64,000 nucleotides of DNA, from NCBI RefSeq assembly GCF_003590835.1, contig NZ_QYUQ01000002.1:2046001-2110000 (forward strand), given 5' to 3'. Within the stretch, counting starts at the first letter, position 1. Every line of letters starts with the position of its first letter. The notes under the pieces were generated by a model. It ran no database searches, was not told where the DNA came from, and worked only from the letters and a program-made list of their open reading frames with translations. The translations under genes and the position numbers were made by a program. This document shows positions 1 to 9,945 of this stretch, in pieces. Source of the DNA: Noviherbaspirillum sedimenti (GTDB lineage: Bacteria; Pseudomonadota; Gammaproteobacteria; Burkholderiales; Burkholderiaceae_D).

Positions 1-792
1 GCTACCCATGGTCAATAATGGCGGCAGCGCCACCTTCCTGCCGGTGGCTTTGCACATCGCTTCTTCCAGGGCAATATAAAGACGGGGGATTTGCTGGAAA
101 AAGGTGTAATCGTAATAGGACAATCCGTTCTTGACCTCATCGATCACGGTCAGTCGCTCGCTGCGAAGCATGCGGGTTTGCCAGAGCCGCAGAACGGCAC
201 TATAGAGCGCGGCATTATCCGTTTCGGTTTCATCCGGCGTCAGTGTCATGCGGTAGCGGCGGGATAGCAAATCAGAGATTTCACGTTGACAGTTCAGTAT
301 GCTCTTGCGCTTGACTTCAGTGGGATGGGCAGTCAGTACGGGCACCACATGCATGCCTTCCAAGGTAGCCAACAGCGCTTCCGGCGCGATTCCCGCAGCG
401 GCGACATGCGCCAGCACCTGCGCCACCCTCCTCGCACCAGGCTTGCCGGCTTCATCCCCACGGAGGCGATGGGAAAAAATCAGATGCTGGTCTTCTGCAA
501 TATTTGCGAGCTGTGAAAAGTAGCTGAAGGCGCGGATTAAAATGTTGGTTTGGTCGATTGAGAGCGTCGAGAATATATTGCCGAGCTCCTGCTCCGCAGC
601 AGGATCGTGCTGCCGATGAAATCGAAGCGAGATCGTTCGCACTTGCTCGACCAGATTGAATATCTCTTCGCCATGCTGGGTACGTATGATGTCACCGAGC
701 ATGCCGCCGAGCATGCGGATGTTCTTGCGCAGCATGCAGTTATGTTTATCTGACACGGATGTAAGTTCTGTTGAGGCGTTTATAGTGGACAT
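1..792 (-). CDS. ppc: Phosphoenolpyruvate carboxylase, N-terminal part (cut by window edge)
   Basis: The frame is open from an ATG at 792 to the window edge and encodes the first 264 residues; the family is usually about 900 or more. It would carboxylate phosphoenolpyruvate to oxaloacetate, refilling the TCA cycle in the cytoplasm. The decisive motif is LTAHPTEV at residues 153-160, whose His156 corresponds to the catalytic histidine of the E. coli enzyme (His138). Downstream, the segment rich in RMLRSERLTVIDEVKNGL also fits the family. It is the first of a run of minus-strand central-carbon genes, following pgl by 42 bases, so it may be read from the same transcript. The C-terminal half is not visible. 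Confidence 0.93.
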   Translation of the reverse strand, partial: MSTINASTELTSVSDKHNCMLRKNIRMLGGMLGDIIRTQHGEEIFNLVEQVRTISLRFHRQHDPAAEQELGNIFSTLSIDQTNILIRAFSYFSQLANIAEDQHLIFSHRLRGDEAGKPGARRVAQVLAHVAAAGIAPEALLATLEGMHVVPVLTAHPTEVKRKSILNCQREISDLLSRRYRMTLTPDETETDNAALYSAVLRLWQTRMLRSERLTVIDEVKNGLSYYDYTFFQQIPRLYIALEEAMCKATGRKVALPPLLTMGS

Positions 793-834
793 GGCGCTTT
801 TTTGAATTGTGGCGGAGCGAAAAGCAGGCTGGGT

Positions 835-1539
835 TCAAGGAGCCCAATATACCCGGCAGGGCGGACGTTCCTGGCGCAGGGCGAGCCGGACAGGCAACTC
901 TGCGACAGGGCCGGGCCGCAGCGCCTGCTGAAGCAGTTCCCGCTTGGCGACGCCGGTGATGTGCAATACCAAGTGGCGACAATCAGTCAAAGTTGCTGCA
1001 GTCAGGCTCAGGCGGGGCACCGGCACATTGGGCTCCGATGGTGCGGGTACTGCAACGCAGGGCAGCATATCGCCCCCGTCCTGCAGCCCCTCTTGGGTTC
1101 CGCTAAAAAGAGAGGCCGTATGGCCATCGATGCCCATGCCGAGGATTACCACATCGAAGGGCCGCGCCATGCACGCCAGGCGTTGGGCGACCGCCGGCAC
1201 CGCCGCCGCCGCTGTCGCCGAGCCGTCAAAGAGCGGGACGAAATGGGCTTCGGCAGCGGCGTTGCGGAGCAGGTTGCTGCGGATGCCGGCTTCATTGCTG
1301 TGCTGGTCGGAAGACGGCAACCAACGTTCGTCCGCCAAGGTCAGGCTGACCTGAGCCCACGGCAGAGGCCGCTGGGACAAGCGCTCAAAAAAGCCCTTAG
1401 GCGTGTTGCCGCCTGAAACCACCATGCTGGCTTTGCCGCGAAGCGCAATCGCCTCGGCGAGTTTGTCGGCGACAAACCCTGCGAGGGCCTCATCCAGATC
1501 CGCTTGCGTGGCATAGTCGTTTCGCAGGATCTCACTCAT
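835..1539 (-). CDS. pgl: 6-phosphogluconolactonase
   Basis: Hydrolyses 6-phosphogluconolactone to 6-phosphogluconate, the step after glucose-6-phosphate dehydrogenase. The protein is 234 residues, normal for the DevB/Pgl family. It carries the sugar-phosphate isomerase-like motifs VVSGGNTPKG near residue 40 and LADERWLP near 65, and a later GMGIDGHTASLF block with the expected GxDGHTASLF pattern. I chose the ATG at 1539 because it overlaps the zwf stop codon (TGATG) and has a GAGGA ribosome site six bases upstream; an ATG at 1557 is in frame but lies inside zwf. Translational coupling to zwf is likely. Confidence 0.93.
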   Translation of the reverse strand: MSEILRNDYATQADLDEALAGFVADKLAEAIALRGKASMVVSGGNTPKGFFERLSQRPLPWAQVSLTLADERWLPSSDQHSNEAGIRSNLLRNAAAEAHFVPLFDGSATAAAAVPAVAQRLACMARPFDVVILGMGIDGHTASLFSGTQEGLQDGGDMLPCVAVPAPSEPNVPVPRLSLTAATLTDCRHLVLHITGVAKRELLQQALRPGPVAELPVRLALRQERPPCRVYWAP

Positions 1540-2996
1540 CAGATTTCCTCGTGCCATTGAAGGCCGCTGCTAGCCATCAAGCTATTGGATGCCGCCGGTC
1601 CCCAGGTGCCGGCGGTATAGTTCCGCGGCCTTTCCTGGGAAGCCTGCCAGCCTGCCATGATGGATTCCACCCAGCTCCACGCAGCCTCCTGCTCATCACG
1701 GCGGACGAACAAGGTGAGGTTGGCCCGCATCACGTCGATCAGCAACCGTTCGTAGGCTTCCAGACGGCGGGTGCGAAACGTTTCAGAGAAATCCAGGTTG
1801 AGTTGCACCGGCCGCAACTGCACCTCTTCACCGGGTTGTTTCGCCAGCAAATGCAGTTCGACAGTTTCCTCGGGCTGCATGCGGATCACCATGCGATTGG
1901 TAAATGCGCCAACCGGAGAGTTGAAAATGGTATGCGGCGGTTCGCGAAAATTGACGACAATTTCTGCCAGCTTTTCCTGCATGCGTTTGCCGGTGCGTAG
2001 AAAAAATGGCACGCCGGCCCAGCGCCAGGTATCGATTTCAGCCTTGATGGAAACGAAGGTTTCCGTGTCGCTATCGTTGGGGACATCATCTTCTTCGAGA
2101 TAGCCACGGACCGGCTTGCCCGCGATCGCGCCGGCACGATACTGGCCGCGCACGGTCTTTGCCGCGACGTCATGCCCTTTGATGGGGCGCAGTGCTCGTA
2201 GGATCTTCAGTTTTTCATCCCGCACCACGTCAGGCGCAATCGACGCTGGAGGTTCCATGGCAACGATGCACAGCAATTGCAGTAAATGGTTCTGCAACAT
2301 GTCCCTGAGTGCGCCGGTACCATCGTAAAACTCCCCGCGAGACTCGACACCTAGCTGTTCCGCGACGGTGATCTGGACATCACGCACGCAATCCCGTCGC
2401 CACAATGGTTCGAATAAAGCATTGCCAAACCGTAAAGCAAGCAAGTTTTGCACGGGTTCCTTGCCAAGGTAGTGGTCAATGCGATAGATCTGCGTTTCAT
2501 GGAAGAATTGCCCCACCTGGTCATTGATCTGGCGCGACGATTCCAGATCATGGCCCAGCGGCTTTTCCAGAACTACCCGCGACTGCGGGCTGATCAATCC
2601 TGTTTCGCTCAGATTCCTGCAGATATCGGCGAACAGGGCAGCCGAGGTCGACAAATAAAATACCCGGTCACGATCATTGCGGCTGCCGAGGCATTCGGCC
2701 AGCGATGCATAAGACGTCAGCTTGCGGGCATCAATCGTGCAATAGTAGAGTTGGGCGGTAAATCCTTCCCACTTGGATTCCGAAAAATTTTTGCCCAGAT
2801 GGCCTTCGCACTGCTGTCGCGCGCTGGCCTGGTAAGCAGCGCGGTCCAACTCCTCGCGGGCGACTCCGACAATGCGTGCGCCGGATGCCAGCAGGCCATC
2901 GCAATACAAGTGGTAGAGCGCCGGCAGCAACTTGCGCATGGCAAGGTCGCCGGTGCCACCGAAAATAACCAGATCGACTTCCATTGGCTTATGCAT
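1539..2996 (-). CDS. zwf: Glucose-6-phosphate 1-dehydrogenase
   Basis: Oxidises glucose 6-phosphate to 6-phosphogluconolactone with NAD(P)+, the entry to the Entner-Doudoroff and pentose phosphate routes. The 485-residue length fits the family. The nucleotide-binding motif VDLVIFGGTGDLAMRKL starts at residue 7, and the substrate-binding signature RIDHYLGKE is at about residues 172-180. In-frame starts exist at 3005, 2996 and 2984; I prefer 2996 because a GGGAAG sequence lies about ten bases upstream. The start overlaps the end of eda by eight bases and the stop overlaps the pgl start, so eda-zwf-pgl are probably translationally coupled. Confidence 0.95.
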   Translation of the reverse strand: MHKPMEVDLVIFGGTGDLAMRKLLPALYHLYCDGLLASGARIVGVAREELDRAAYQASARQQCEGHLGKNFSESKWEGFTAQLYYCTIDARKLTSYASLAECLGSRNDRDRVFYLSTSAALFADICRNLSETGLISPQSRVVLEKPLGHDLESSRQINDQVGQFFHETQIYRIDHYLGKEPVQNLLALRFGNALFEPLWRRDCVRDVQITVAEQLGVESRGEFYDGTGALRDMLQNHLLQLLCIVAMEPPASIAPDVVRDEKLKILRALRPIKGHDVAAKTVRGQYRAGAIAGKPVRGYLEEDDVPNDSDTETFVSIKAEIDTWRWAGVPFFLRTGKRMQEKLAEIVVNFREPPHTIFNSPVGAFTNRMVIRMQPEETVELHLLAKQPGEEVQLRPVQLNLDFSETFRTRRLEAYERLLIDVMRANLTLFVRRDEQEAAWSWVESIMAGWQASQERPRNYTAGTWGPAASNSLMASSGLQWHEEI

Positions 2997-3684
2997 TCTG
3001 TTCATTCTTCCCATCGCAGTGCGAGTTGGCACGTTCGATTGTGGCTGCCCCTGGTCCCCGCGCATTTCCCAGAGCTGCCGCCTGGACAGCGAGCGACTGG
3101 ATCGCCAGCCACTCGCCTCGGGCCACCAGCGCCGGCGGCACCAGCCAGGAACCGCCGACACAAGCGACGTTTTTCAGCGCCAGGAACTGCGCCGCATTCT
3201 CCGGATTGACACCACCCGTGGGGCAGAACACCACGTCCGGAAAAGGCCCGGCCATGGCATTGAGCATCTCGATGCCGCCTGCCTGCTGGGCCGGAAACAG
3301 CTTCAATGCCGCGTAACCCGCCTCCCGTGCCGCAATCACGTCCGAGGGCGTCATTACGCCCGGCAGAAAGGGCAGGCCGCTGCCAGCGGCCGCGCAAAGC
3401 AGCGACGGCGTATGACCAGGCGACACACCGAACATCGCACCGGCCTTGAGCACGGCGTCGATATCGCCGGCCCTGGTAATCGTCCCGGCCCCCACAATCG
3501 CCTGCGGCACTTCATTACAGATGCCACGAATGACATCCAGTGCCTGCGGAGTGCGCAGGGTCACCTCGAGCACCCGGATACCGCCATTGACCAGGGCGCG
3601 GGCGAGCGCCACACCGGCGGTGACGTCATTGGCCACGATTACCGGCATCACCGGACTGGCGGCAAGAATTTCCTTTATGTTCAT
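2989..3684 (-). CDS. eda: KHG/KDPG aldolase
   Basis: Splits 2-keto-3-deoxy-6-phosphogluconate into pyruvate and glyceraldehyde 3-phosphate, the last step of the Entner-Doudoroff pathway. The 231-residue protein has the class I aldolase fold signatures: VLEVTLRTP with the proposed catalytic Glu40, and GYAALKLFPA with the Schiff-base Lys128. The ATG at 3684 has a strong AAGGAG site. It begins ten bases after edd and overlaps zwf at its end. The extra C-terminal stretch of about 20 residues beyond the E. coli enzyme is rich in Ala and Gly and has no known role. Confidence 0.95.
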   Translation of the reverse strand: MNIKEILAASPVMPVIVANDVTAGVALARALVNGGIRVLEVTLRTPQALDVIRGICNEVPQAIVGAGTITRAGDIDAVLKAGAMFGVSPGHTPSLLCAAAGSGLPFLPGVMTPSDVIAAREAGYAALKLFPAQQAGGIEMLNAMAGPFPDVVFCPTGGVNPENAAQFLALKNVACVGGSWLVPPALVARGEWLAIQSLAVQAAALGNARGPGAATIERANSHCDGKNEQNA

Positions 3685-3694
3685 GTTGCGCTCC

Positions 3695-5530
3695 TTAAGC
3701 CGCGGGAGCGGTCAACGCCCCCAAAAAAGTGATTGCGCCCTGTTCGGCACTGGTTGCGTTTTCTCGGGCCGTGGCGAAGAGTTCACGACCGCAGCCAAAG
3801 CCATTCATGGAAAGGTCTGTTTCCGGCATCGGGCGCCGAGCCAGCTCATCGCCCGGCGTGATCGCCTGCAGAATGCCGGCCTCGGAATCAAGGCGGATCA
3901 CATCGCCATCGCGCACCCGCGCCAGGAAGCCGCCGGCCCGACATTCCGGTGTGACATGGATGGCGGCAGGCACCTTGCCGGATGCGCCGGACATGCGGCC
4001 GTCGGTCACCAGGGCCACCTTGTAACCCTGTTCCTGCAGCAGGCCCAAGGCCGGCGTCAGCTTGTGCAGTTCCGGCATGCCATTGGCGCGCGGACCTTGA
4101 AAGCGCAGCACGGCGACGAAGTCGCGGTTCAATTCCCCGCGTTCGAACGCCTCCAGCACCGCCTCCTGGCTATCGAAAACCAGGGCAGGCGCCTCCACCA
4201 CCCGATGCTGCGGTTTCACCGATGACACCTTGATGATTGCCCGGCCCAGATTTCCGGTAAGCAGTTTCAGGCCACCGTCCGCCACAAATGCATCGGCACA
4301 GGGTCGAAGCACTTCCGGATCGCCGCTTTCGCCGGGCGCTTCGCGCCATGACAACTGGCCGTTGTCCAGGAAAGGCTCCTGGCTGTAATGGCCCAATCCG
4401 GGGCCAGCCACGGTACGCACATCGGCATGCAGCAGGCCGTTTGCCAACAGTTCGCGGATCAGGAATCCCATCCCGCCCGCCGCATGAAAATGGTTCACGT
4501 CCGCACTGCCATTCGGGTAGATCCGTGCCAGGCTCGGCACGACCGATGAGAGATCGGAAAAATCGCTCCAGTCGATCACGATACCGGCGGCGCGGGCAAT
4601 CGCCACCAGATGGATGGTATGGTTGGTCGATCCACCTGTCGCCAGCAGACCGACGATGCCGTTGACGATCGCCTTTTCATCAATCACTTCCGCGATAGGG
4701 GTGAATTCCTTGCTGCCGAACGTCAACCGGGCTACCCGCTGGGCCGCTGCCGCCGTCAACGCATCGCGCAGGGGCGTATCGGGCGTCACGAAAGCAGCAC
4801 CGGGCAAATGCAGCCCCATGATCTCCATCAGCATCTGGTTGCTGTTGGCGGTGCCATAGAAAGTGCAGGTGCCGGGGCCGTGGTAAGCCTTGAGTTCGGC
4901 CTCGAGCAAGGCGGCACGATCAAGCTTGCCCTGCGCGTGAAGCTGGCGAATTTTTGCCTTCTCGTCATTGGACAGGCCCGAGGTCATGGGCCCGGCCGGA
5001 ATAAAAATCGCGGGCAAATGCCCGAACTGCAGCGCGCCGATCAGCAGGCCCGGGACAATCTTGTCGCACACTCCCATGTACAGGGCGGCATCAAAGACGC
5101 CGTGGGACAGGGCCACGGCGGTCGCCATGGCAATCACATCGCGGCTGAACAAGGACAACTCCATCCCTGGCTGGCCCTGGGTAACGCCATCGCACATCGC
5201 CGGAACGCCGCCGGCAAACTGCGCCACCGCTCCCGCCTGCCGCGCCGCTTCTTTGATAATCTGTGGAAAGCGCTGGTAAGGCTGATGGGCCGACAGCATG
5301 TCGTTGTAGGATGACACAATCGCCAGGTTGGGCGGACGCTCTTCCCGCAGGCGGATTTTGTCGGCACGTTCGACCGCCGCAATCGCGTGCGCGAAATTCG
5401 TGCACGAGACATGCTGACGCGCTGCCGTGTACTTTGCAGCATGCCGCACCTGTTGCAGATATTGCTCCCGCAAGAGGGAACTTCGTTCTTGTATGCGTCG
5501 CGTCACCGCGGCAATTTTTTCATTCAACAT
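3695..5530 (-). CDS. edd: Phosphogluconate dehydratase
   Basis: Dehydrates 6-phosphogluconate to 2-keto-3-deoxy-6-phosphogluconate, the defining step of the Entner-Doudoroff pathway. The 611-residue protein belongs to the IlvD/Edd iron-sulfur dehydratases. It shows the family blocks [31 protein letters not shown] and [20 protein letters not shown], whose cysteines fit a [4Fe-4S] cluster, and [19 protein letters not shown] near the C terminus. The ATG at 5530 is preceded by AGGAG at a good distance; an in-frame start 36 bases upstream has no such site. The gene sits 10 bases before eda and 10 bases after the DUF4432 gene. Confidence 0.95.
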   Translation of the reverse strand: MLNEKIAAVTRRIQERSSLLREQYLQQVRHAAKYTAARQHVSCTNFAHAIAAVERADKIRLREERPPNLAIVSSYNDMLSAHQPYQRFPQIIKEAARQAGAVAQFAGGVPAMCDGVTQGQPGMELSLFSRDVIAMATAVALSHGVFDAALYMGVCDKIVPGLLIGALQFGHLPAIFIPAGPMTSGLSNDEKAKIRQLHAQGKLDRAALLEAELKAYHGPGTCTFYGTANSNQMLMEIMGLHLPGAAFVTPDTPLRDALTAAAAQRVARLTFGSKEFTPIAEVIDEKAIVNGIVGLLATGGSTNHTIHLVAIARAAGIVIDWSDFSDLSSVVPSLARIYPNGSADVNHFHAAGGMGFLIRELLANGLLHADVRTVAGPGLGHYSQEPFLDNGQLSWREAPGESGDPEVLRPCADAFVADGGLKLLTGNLGRAIIKVSSVKPQHRVVEAPALVFDSQEAVLEAFERGELNRDFVAVLRFQGPRANGMPELHKLTPALGLLQEQGYKVALVTDGRMSGASGKVPAAIHVTPECRAGGFLARVRDGDVIRLDSEAGILQAITPGDELARRPMPETDLSMNGFGCGRELFATARENATSAEQGAITFLGALTAPAA

Positions 5531-5540
5531 ATTCTTCTCC

Positions 5541-6695
5541 TTAATCTTGACGGCTTGCTTCGGCACTCCAGCCGGACAGCGGCGCGGCGTGCAGGGTGGG
5601 AGTCACGGTGGCCTGCAAGCGTGCAATTGCCGCAGCCGCCTGTGCCACACTGGCGGCGCTGCCGTGAATTTCGATATCGAGCGCCAACTCCCTCGACTGG
5701 CCGGCATCGAGCGCGGCAACGCGACCATGGCGCGCTTCGAAGGAACGCGGATTTGGAAAATTGATCCCGGGCTCCAGGCCAACCACGTAGCCATCGGCCA
5801 TGGCTGCGGTATTTTTCCAGAGGGTAAAGCATGGCAATTGGCTGCGGCTGAAGTGCAGGCTGACGCCCCGCTCAGCGCTGGCATTGTGAAGCAGCACCTG
5901 GGTCTGCCCTTGCTCATCGGCCAGCAGATCGAGAAAATAAACCTGCTCCTGGAATTGCGCATCGGGCGCTTCAATGCTATCCCACTGTTCGACACTGGCG
6001 GCGGCATGGGACGTGCGCGGCACCAGGGTGCGTACCGGCGCATGAATGCGCGAGCCGGCGTCGAGCAAGGGCGCGCCGAAGTTGATGTGGTACAGCATCT
6101 GGCCGCTTCCCTGCCTGGCCGACAGGTTTGTTATCCGGTCCCGCACCCGGATCGTGTTGCTGTGCGCCGCGCTGGACGTCGTCGATTGCAAACGCAGCTT
6201 CTGCGCATGGAGACGACTCTCATCGACTTCCGCGCTGACGGCGATCTCGCCAGTCTGCGCATCGATTTGCGCATCCACGCACCGGGCAGGCAAGTTGGCG
6301 ATCCTGCCGTGCAGCGGATAGCGCAGGATGCCGCGCGCATCGAATTCTGGCGCGCCATTGCTCTCCAGGCCGCAACGGCACAGCAGCTCGTCGAAACCAT
6401 CGAGCCAGCCGAGGCCGTCCGGTTCAGCGAGCGGCACGAAACGGGGATTCACGGGCCCGCGGATCGGCGCCTGCCAGCCGATTTCGAAGCCATCCAGCCA
6501 GGCCTTCCAGATCCCCATGCCGCGTTGTGGCAACAGCCACAGCCTGAGCCTGCCATTGTGCACTTCACAGACCTCGACGCCATCCCGCAGGCCGCCCTCC
6601 AGTTTCATAAAGCGCACGAATGGTGCGGCCGGCGCGCAGGACGAGGCGTTTGCACTCAGAGACACGGCAGGTAAAGTATCGAAAGACGTGCTCAT
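5541..6695 (-). CDS. DUF4432 aldose 1-epimerase-like protein
   Basis: A 384-residue cytoplasmic protein that resembles the DUF4432 branch of the galactose mutarotase superfamily. Seen in the sequence are a beta-rich composition, an early [14 protein letters not shown] segment, a [19 protein letters not shown] block and [10 protein letters not shown], all typical of the branch. Known relatives are thought to handle sugar anomers or sugar-like ligands, but the substrate is not established. Its start overlaps the pgi stop (ATGA) and its stop lies just before edd, so it is embedded in the glycolytic operon. A role in equilibrating anomers of glucose 6-phosphate or a related sugar is an inference from position only. 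Confidence 0.75.
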   Translation of the reverse strand: MSTSFDTLPAVSLSANASSCAPAAPFVRFMKLEGGLRDGVEVCEVHNGRLRLWLLPQRGMGIWKAWLDGFEIGWQAPIRGPVNPRFVPLAEPDGLGWLDGFDELLCRCGLESNGAPEFDARGILRYPLHGRIANLPARCVDAQIDAQTGEIAVSAEVDESRLHAQKLRLQSTTSSAAHSNTIRVRDRITNLSARQGSGQMLYHINFGAPLLDAGSRIHAPVRTLVPRTSHAAASVEQWDSIEAPDAQFQEQVYFLDLLADEQGQTQVLLHNASAERGVSLHFSRSQLPCFTLWKNTAAMADGYVVGLEPGINFPNPRSFEARHGRVAALDAGQSRELALDIEIHGSAASVAQAAAAIARLQATVTPTLHAAPLSGWSAEASRQD

Positions 6696-8335
6696 GAATG
6701 CGTCGGCTCGGGATTGTCAAACCGCTTGATCCGGGCAATCAGGGCAGTAGTCGACGCGTCATGGACGACCGGCGCGGCGCCCGCCAGTTCCGCGAAAATA
6801 TCCGTACTCAACTGCTTGCCGAGTTCCACACCGCACTGGTCGAAGGAATTGATGTCCCAGATCACGCCCTGCACAAACACCTTGTGTTCGTAAAGTGCGA
6901 TCAGGGCGCCCAGGGTTCGCGGCGTCAAGGTATCCAGCAGCAAGGTCGTCGACGGGATATTGCCCGGGAAAGTGCGGTGTCGCGCCAGGTACTCGCTACG
7001 CTCGAGACTTAACCCCGCCGTCCGCAATTCCCGATACGTTTGCGCGGTGCTACGCCCCAGCATCAATGCCTCCGCCTGGGCCAGCATGTTGGCATGAACC
7101 ACCCACTGGTGTTCGGTTATGCTGCCTGGACTATGCATGACGCCGATAAAGTCGACCGGGATCCAGTGCGTGCCCTGATGCAGCAGCTGAAAGTACGCAT
7201 GCTGCCCATTGATGCCAAGGCCACCCCAGATCAATGGTCCGGTGCCATAGCCAAGCTCGTTACCCCGGATATCCACACGCTTGCCATTGCTTTCCATGTC
7301 AAGCTGCTGCACATACGGGACGACTTCACCCAGCCGCGCGTCATAGGGCGCGATCATGTGGCTGGGCGCATGATGAAAGTTGCGATACCAGATCCCCAGC
7401 AGCGCCAGCAGGACCGGCATATTTTCTTCCAGGGCGGCATGGCGAAAATGCTGATCCATTGCGCGCGCGCCGTCGAGCAGGAGCTCGAACTGGTCGGCGC
7501 CGATCGCCAGCATGATTGGCAGGCCGATCGCCGACCACAGGGAATAGCGCCCGCCCACCCAGTTCCAGAAAACAAAGGTGCGCTCTTCGGCGAATCCCAG
7601 GGCTGCCGCGGCGGCCGGGTTGGCGGTGACGGCGACGCACTGCGCCATGGCGTCACGTTCGCTGCCCAGAAATTCGCTCAACCATTGCTTTACCGTGTGG
7701 AAGTTAGTCAGCGACTCCTGCGTCGTAAACGTCTTGGACGATACGATCACCAGGGTTTCCTCCGCACAGAGTTTTTCCAGGATGCGATGCACCGCATTGG
7801 AGTCCGGATTGGATAGAAAATGCAGGCGCGGACCGGTCACCGGCAGCGCTTGCGTCACCATCTTGGGGCCAAGATCCGATCCGCCGATGCCGATGTTGAT
7901 CACATCGCGAATCATGCCCTTGCCGGCAACGCCAGGCACACCGTTACGCACGGCTTCACTGAATGCCGCCATCCTGTTCTTTTCCCTGACGACCGCTGCG
8001 GCGACATCCACGCCCATGACCGACAAGGCTTCCTTGCTGCGCAGGGCGGTATGGAGTACGGACCTGCCCTCGGTGCGATTGATGGGCGCACCGCTGAACA
8101 TGGCGTCCCGGCGCGCCTCGACGCCTCGCTCGCGCGCCAGTTGCACAAGAAGTTCGCGCGTCGTGTCGTTAATGCGATTTTTTGAGTAGTCGCAGAAAAT
8201 GCCCGCCACATCAAGGCTGAAGCGTTTGCTGCGCCCGGGATCGGTGACGAACAAGTCGCGCATGTGCGTGGCATGCGTTTCGTTGAAGTGCGCCTGCAAG
8301 CTTACCCAGGCATCGGTTTTATCGAGTGTTTTCAT
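6692..8335 (-). CDS. pgi: Glucose-6-phosphate isomerase
   Basis: Interconverts fructose 6-phosphate and glucose 6-phosphate. The 547-residue length is typical. Family signatures are visible: DVINIGIGGSDLGPKMVTQAL, VSSKTFTTQES, and VGGRYSLWSAIGLP, with later VWDINSFDQCGVELGK-like sequence. In this operon it would carry fructose 6-phosphate from the upstream sugar kinase into glucose 6-phosphate for Zwf, linking hexose uptake to the Entner-Doudoroff pathway. The stop overlaps the start of the DUF4432 gene. The ribosome site, AAGGA about 12 bases upstream of the ATG, is rather distant. Confidence 0.96.
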   Translation of the reverse strand: MKTLDKTDAWVSLQAHFNETHATHMRDLFVTDPGRSKRFSLDVAGIFCDYSKNRINDTTRELLVQLARERGVEARRDAMFSGAPINRTEGRSVLHTALRSKEALSVMGVDVAAAVVREKNRMAAFSEAVRNGVPGVAGKGMIRDVINIGIGGSDLGPKMVTQALPVTGPRLHFLSNPDSNAVHRILEKLCAEETLVIVSSKTFTTQESLTNFHTVKQWLSEFLGSERDAMAQCVAVTANPAAAAALGFAEERTFVFWNWVGGRYSLWSAIGLPIMLAIGADQFELLLDGARAMDQHFRHAALEENMPVLLALLGIWYRNFHHAPSHMIAPYDARLGEVVPYVQQLDMESNGKRVDIRGNELGYGTGPLIWGGLGINGQHAYFQLLHQGTHWIPVDFIGVMHSPGSITEHQWVVHANMLAQAEALMLGRSTAQTYRELRTAGLSLERSEYLARHRTFPGNIPSTTLLLDTLTPRTLGALIALYEHKVFVQGVIWDINSFDQCGVELGKQLSTDIFAELAGAAPVVHDASTTALIARIKRFDNPEPTHS

Positions 8336-8401
8336 CGCGCAAAATATCCTTGAAATTCAACAAACTTTAAAATCGGGAAATTTTTCAATTCCCCGTGCGG
8401 C

Positions 8402-9637
8402 TTACCACCACGTCTCGGCAGTGATGCCGATCACCGAACCCTTGTTGGCATTGCCGAACACGCCGCTGGCCGACAACGGGTCGCCCGCCGCAGCCGCGGT
8501 GCGGGCCGCGTTGTTCCAGTTTGCGCGCGTATAGAACACCCGAAGCTCCGGCCGGGCGTAATAGCCAGGGCCACGCGACAGCGCTGCCGCGAGCGTGAAC
8601 TTCGTCAGCCGGCGCGTTTCGCCGCCTTGCGGCGTCACGCGGTCTTGCCCGAGATCGGCCAGCAGCTTGATGTGATTAGTCAAGCCATAAGAGACACGCC
8701 CTCCCAGGCTCGTCCAGACTGCGGATTTCGCGGGGTCGTTGGCGGTATCTTTCTGGTAGACGGCGATCAATTGCCCGCCAAGTTTTTCATTGATTTGCGC
8801 GTACAGGCCGTCGACAATCCGGAAACGGCGCACATCGCTGCCATTGGACGTATCGCCGGTGCCGCCGTTGGCGACGCCAGCGCCAGTGCCGTACTGCACT
8901 GCCAGCTTGTTTTCACCCTCCAGAAACAATCCGGTCTGGCGATGCTGCACGGTCAGCATGGAGCCGCCGTGGCGATTCGGCAGATTGCTATCCTTGGCGA
9001 TCAGCGCAAGCCCGAATTCCAGGGTGCCGCCGCGATTGACTTTCAAGCCGCGCAACTGGAAGTCATGGCGCGTGGATGAATCGCCGTTCTGCATAGTCGG
9101 CATCGTTTGCCTGTCATCGCGCAAGAGCGCATAGCTGAACTTCAGGTCGCCGACCGGCAAATCTTCCAGGCCGACGCCGAATCCGGACGGATTCCAGTAA
9201 AAGAAATCGGTGATATGGACGTCTTCGCGCTTGTAATAGCGGCGCCCCATCCAGGCGGTTGCGCCGCCAAGTTCCGGTATCTTGTCTGCCGTCAGATACA
9301 CTTGCGGGAGGTCGACTTCGCCGCCGCCTTTGGTCAGGCTCGGCGAATTGGCGGTGGCGTTGCTCAGGCCGAGCATGACATGGGCTTTGAAGCCGGGGCC
9401 GTTCTCGACCTTGGCGATATCCTGGCCTAACAGCAGCTCGCCATAGATGCCGCATTCGTTACCGAGGCGATATTTCGAGCCCGCGCCTGCCAGGCCGAAA
9501 CAGGTCTGGGCGCCGCCGGCGGAATTTGAGCCGCCATTGGCGCGAAAATACCCGTTGAAATCCAGGGCCAAACCACTTTGGCCGACTGCCATGACGGCGG
9601 CGGCCAGTCCAATTTGTTTCAGATAATGCTTCTTCAT
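8402..9637 (-). CDS. LamB-type carbohydrate porin
   Basis: An outer-membrane beta-barrel of the maltoporin (LamB) family, 411 residues including a signal peptide ending near GQSGLA at residue 25. The mature start DFNGYFRANGGSN and the block FGLAGAGSKYRLGNECGIYGEL match the family, as does the terminal aromatic residue (ends in TWW) used for barrel assembly. Barrel strands alternate through the rest. It should let sugars or oligosaccharides diffuse into the periplasm for the ABC transporter encoded upstream. The start at 9637 is chosen by the signal peptide and an AAGGAGA site; longer in-frame starts would bury the signal. Whether it is specific for maltodextrins or a general sugar porin cannot be told. 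Confidence 0.88.
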   Translation of the reverse strand: MKKHYLKQIGLAAAVMAVGQSGLALDFNGYFRANGGSNSAGGAQTCFGLAGAGSKYRLGNECGIYGELLLGQDIAKVENGPGFKAHVMLGLSNATANSPSLTKGGGEVDLPQVYLTADKIPELGGATAWMGRRYYKREDVHITDFFYWNPSGFGVGLEDLPVGDLKFSYALLRDDRQTMPTMQNGDSSTRHDFQLRGLKVNRGGTLEFGLALIAKDSNLPNRHGGSMLTVQHRQTGLFLEGENKLAVQYGTGAGVANGGTGDTSNGSDVRRFRIVDGLYAQINEKLGGQLIAVYQKDTANDPAKSAVWTSLGGRVSYGLTNHIKLLADLGQDRVTPQGGETRRLTKFTLAAALSRGPGYYARPELRVFYTRANWNNAARTAAAAGDPLSASGVFGNANKGSVIGITAETWW

Positions 9638-9945
9638 ACAGTCTCCTTGAATTTTTGTCATTGGACGGCTATCCTGTGTAGCGATCCTGTTTTTTTGTAC
9701 GTCGATGCGACTTGAACAGCGGCCGATGCCGTTTTTCATGTTCCTTTGGGGACGCTGCCGAATTTCGGAAAAAAAGCGCCCTCTCCTTCCCGTCGTAGCG
9801 GGAAAGCTTCCTTCACCAATCATCGTTTTGTCTCGGAGTGGTTTCCCGGCTTACAGGAAAAATGTCCCCCTCCCGACCAAACGGGATCAATCTTTATCTG
9901 CGCATCGCTGTGCTGTTTTACCTGACTTTCGCTCCCTCTCCTTTT
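9638..9945 (-). promoter_or_regulatory. Intergenic region upstream of the porin gene
   Basis: About 308 bases separate the porin start from the kinase stop. The region holds no convincing gene. It contains a short hairpin around 9786-9805 (TTCCCG and CGGGAA arms). It probably carries a separate promoter or an attenuation site for the porin and pgi-edd-zwf genes, but I see no clear sigma-70 or sigma-54 boxes. Confidence 0.35.

Noticed and set aside
9786..9805. Small hairpin upstream of the porin gene as a terminator
   Set aside because: The stem is only six bases and no T run follows, so it was kept only as a note under the intergenic region.
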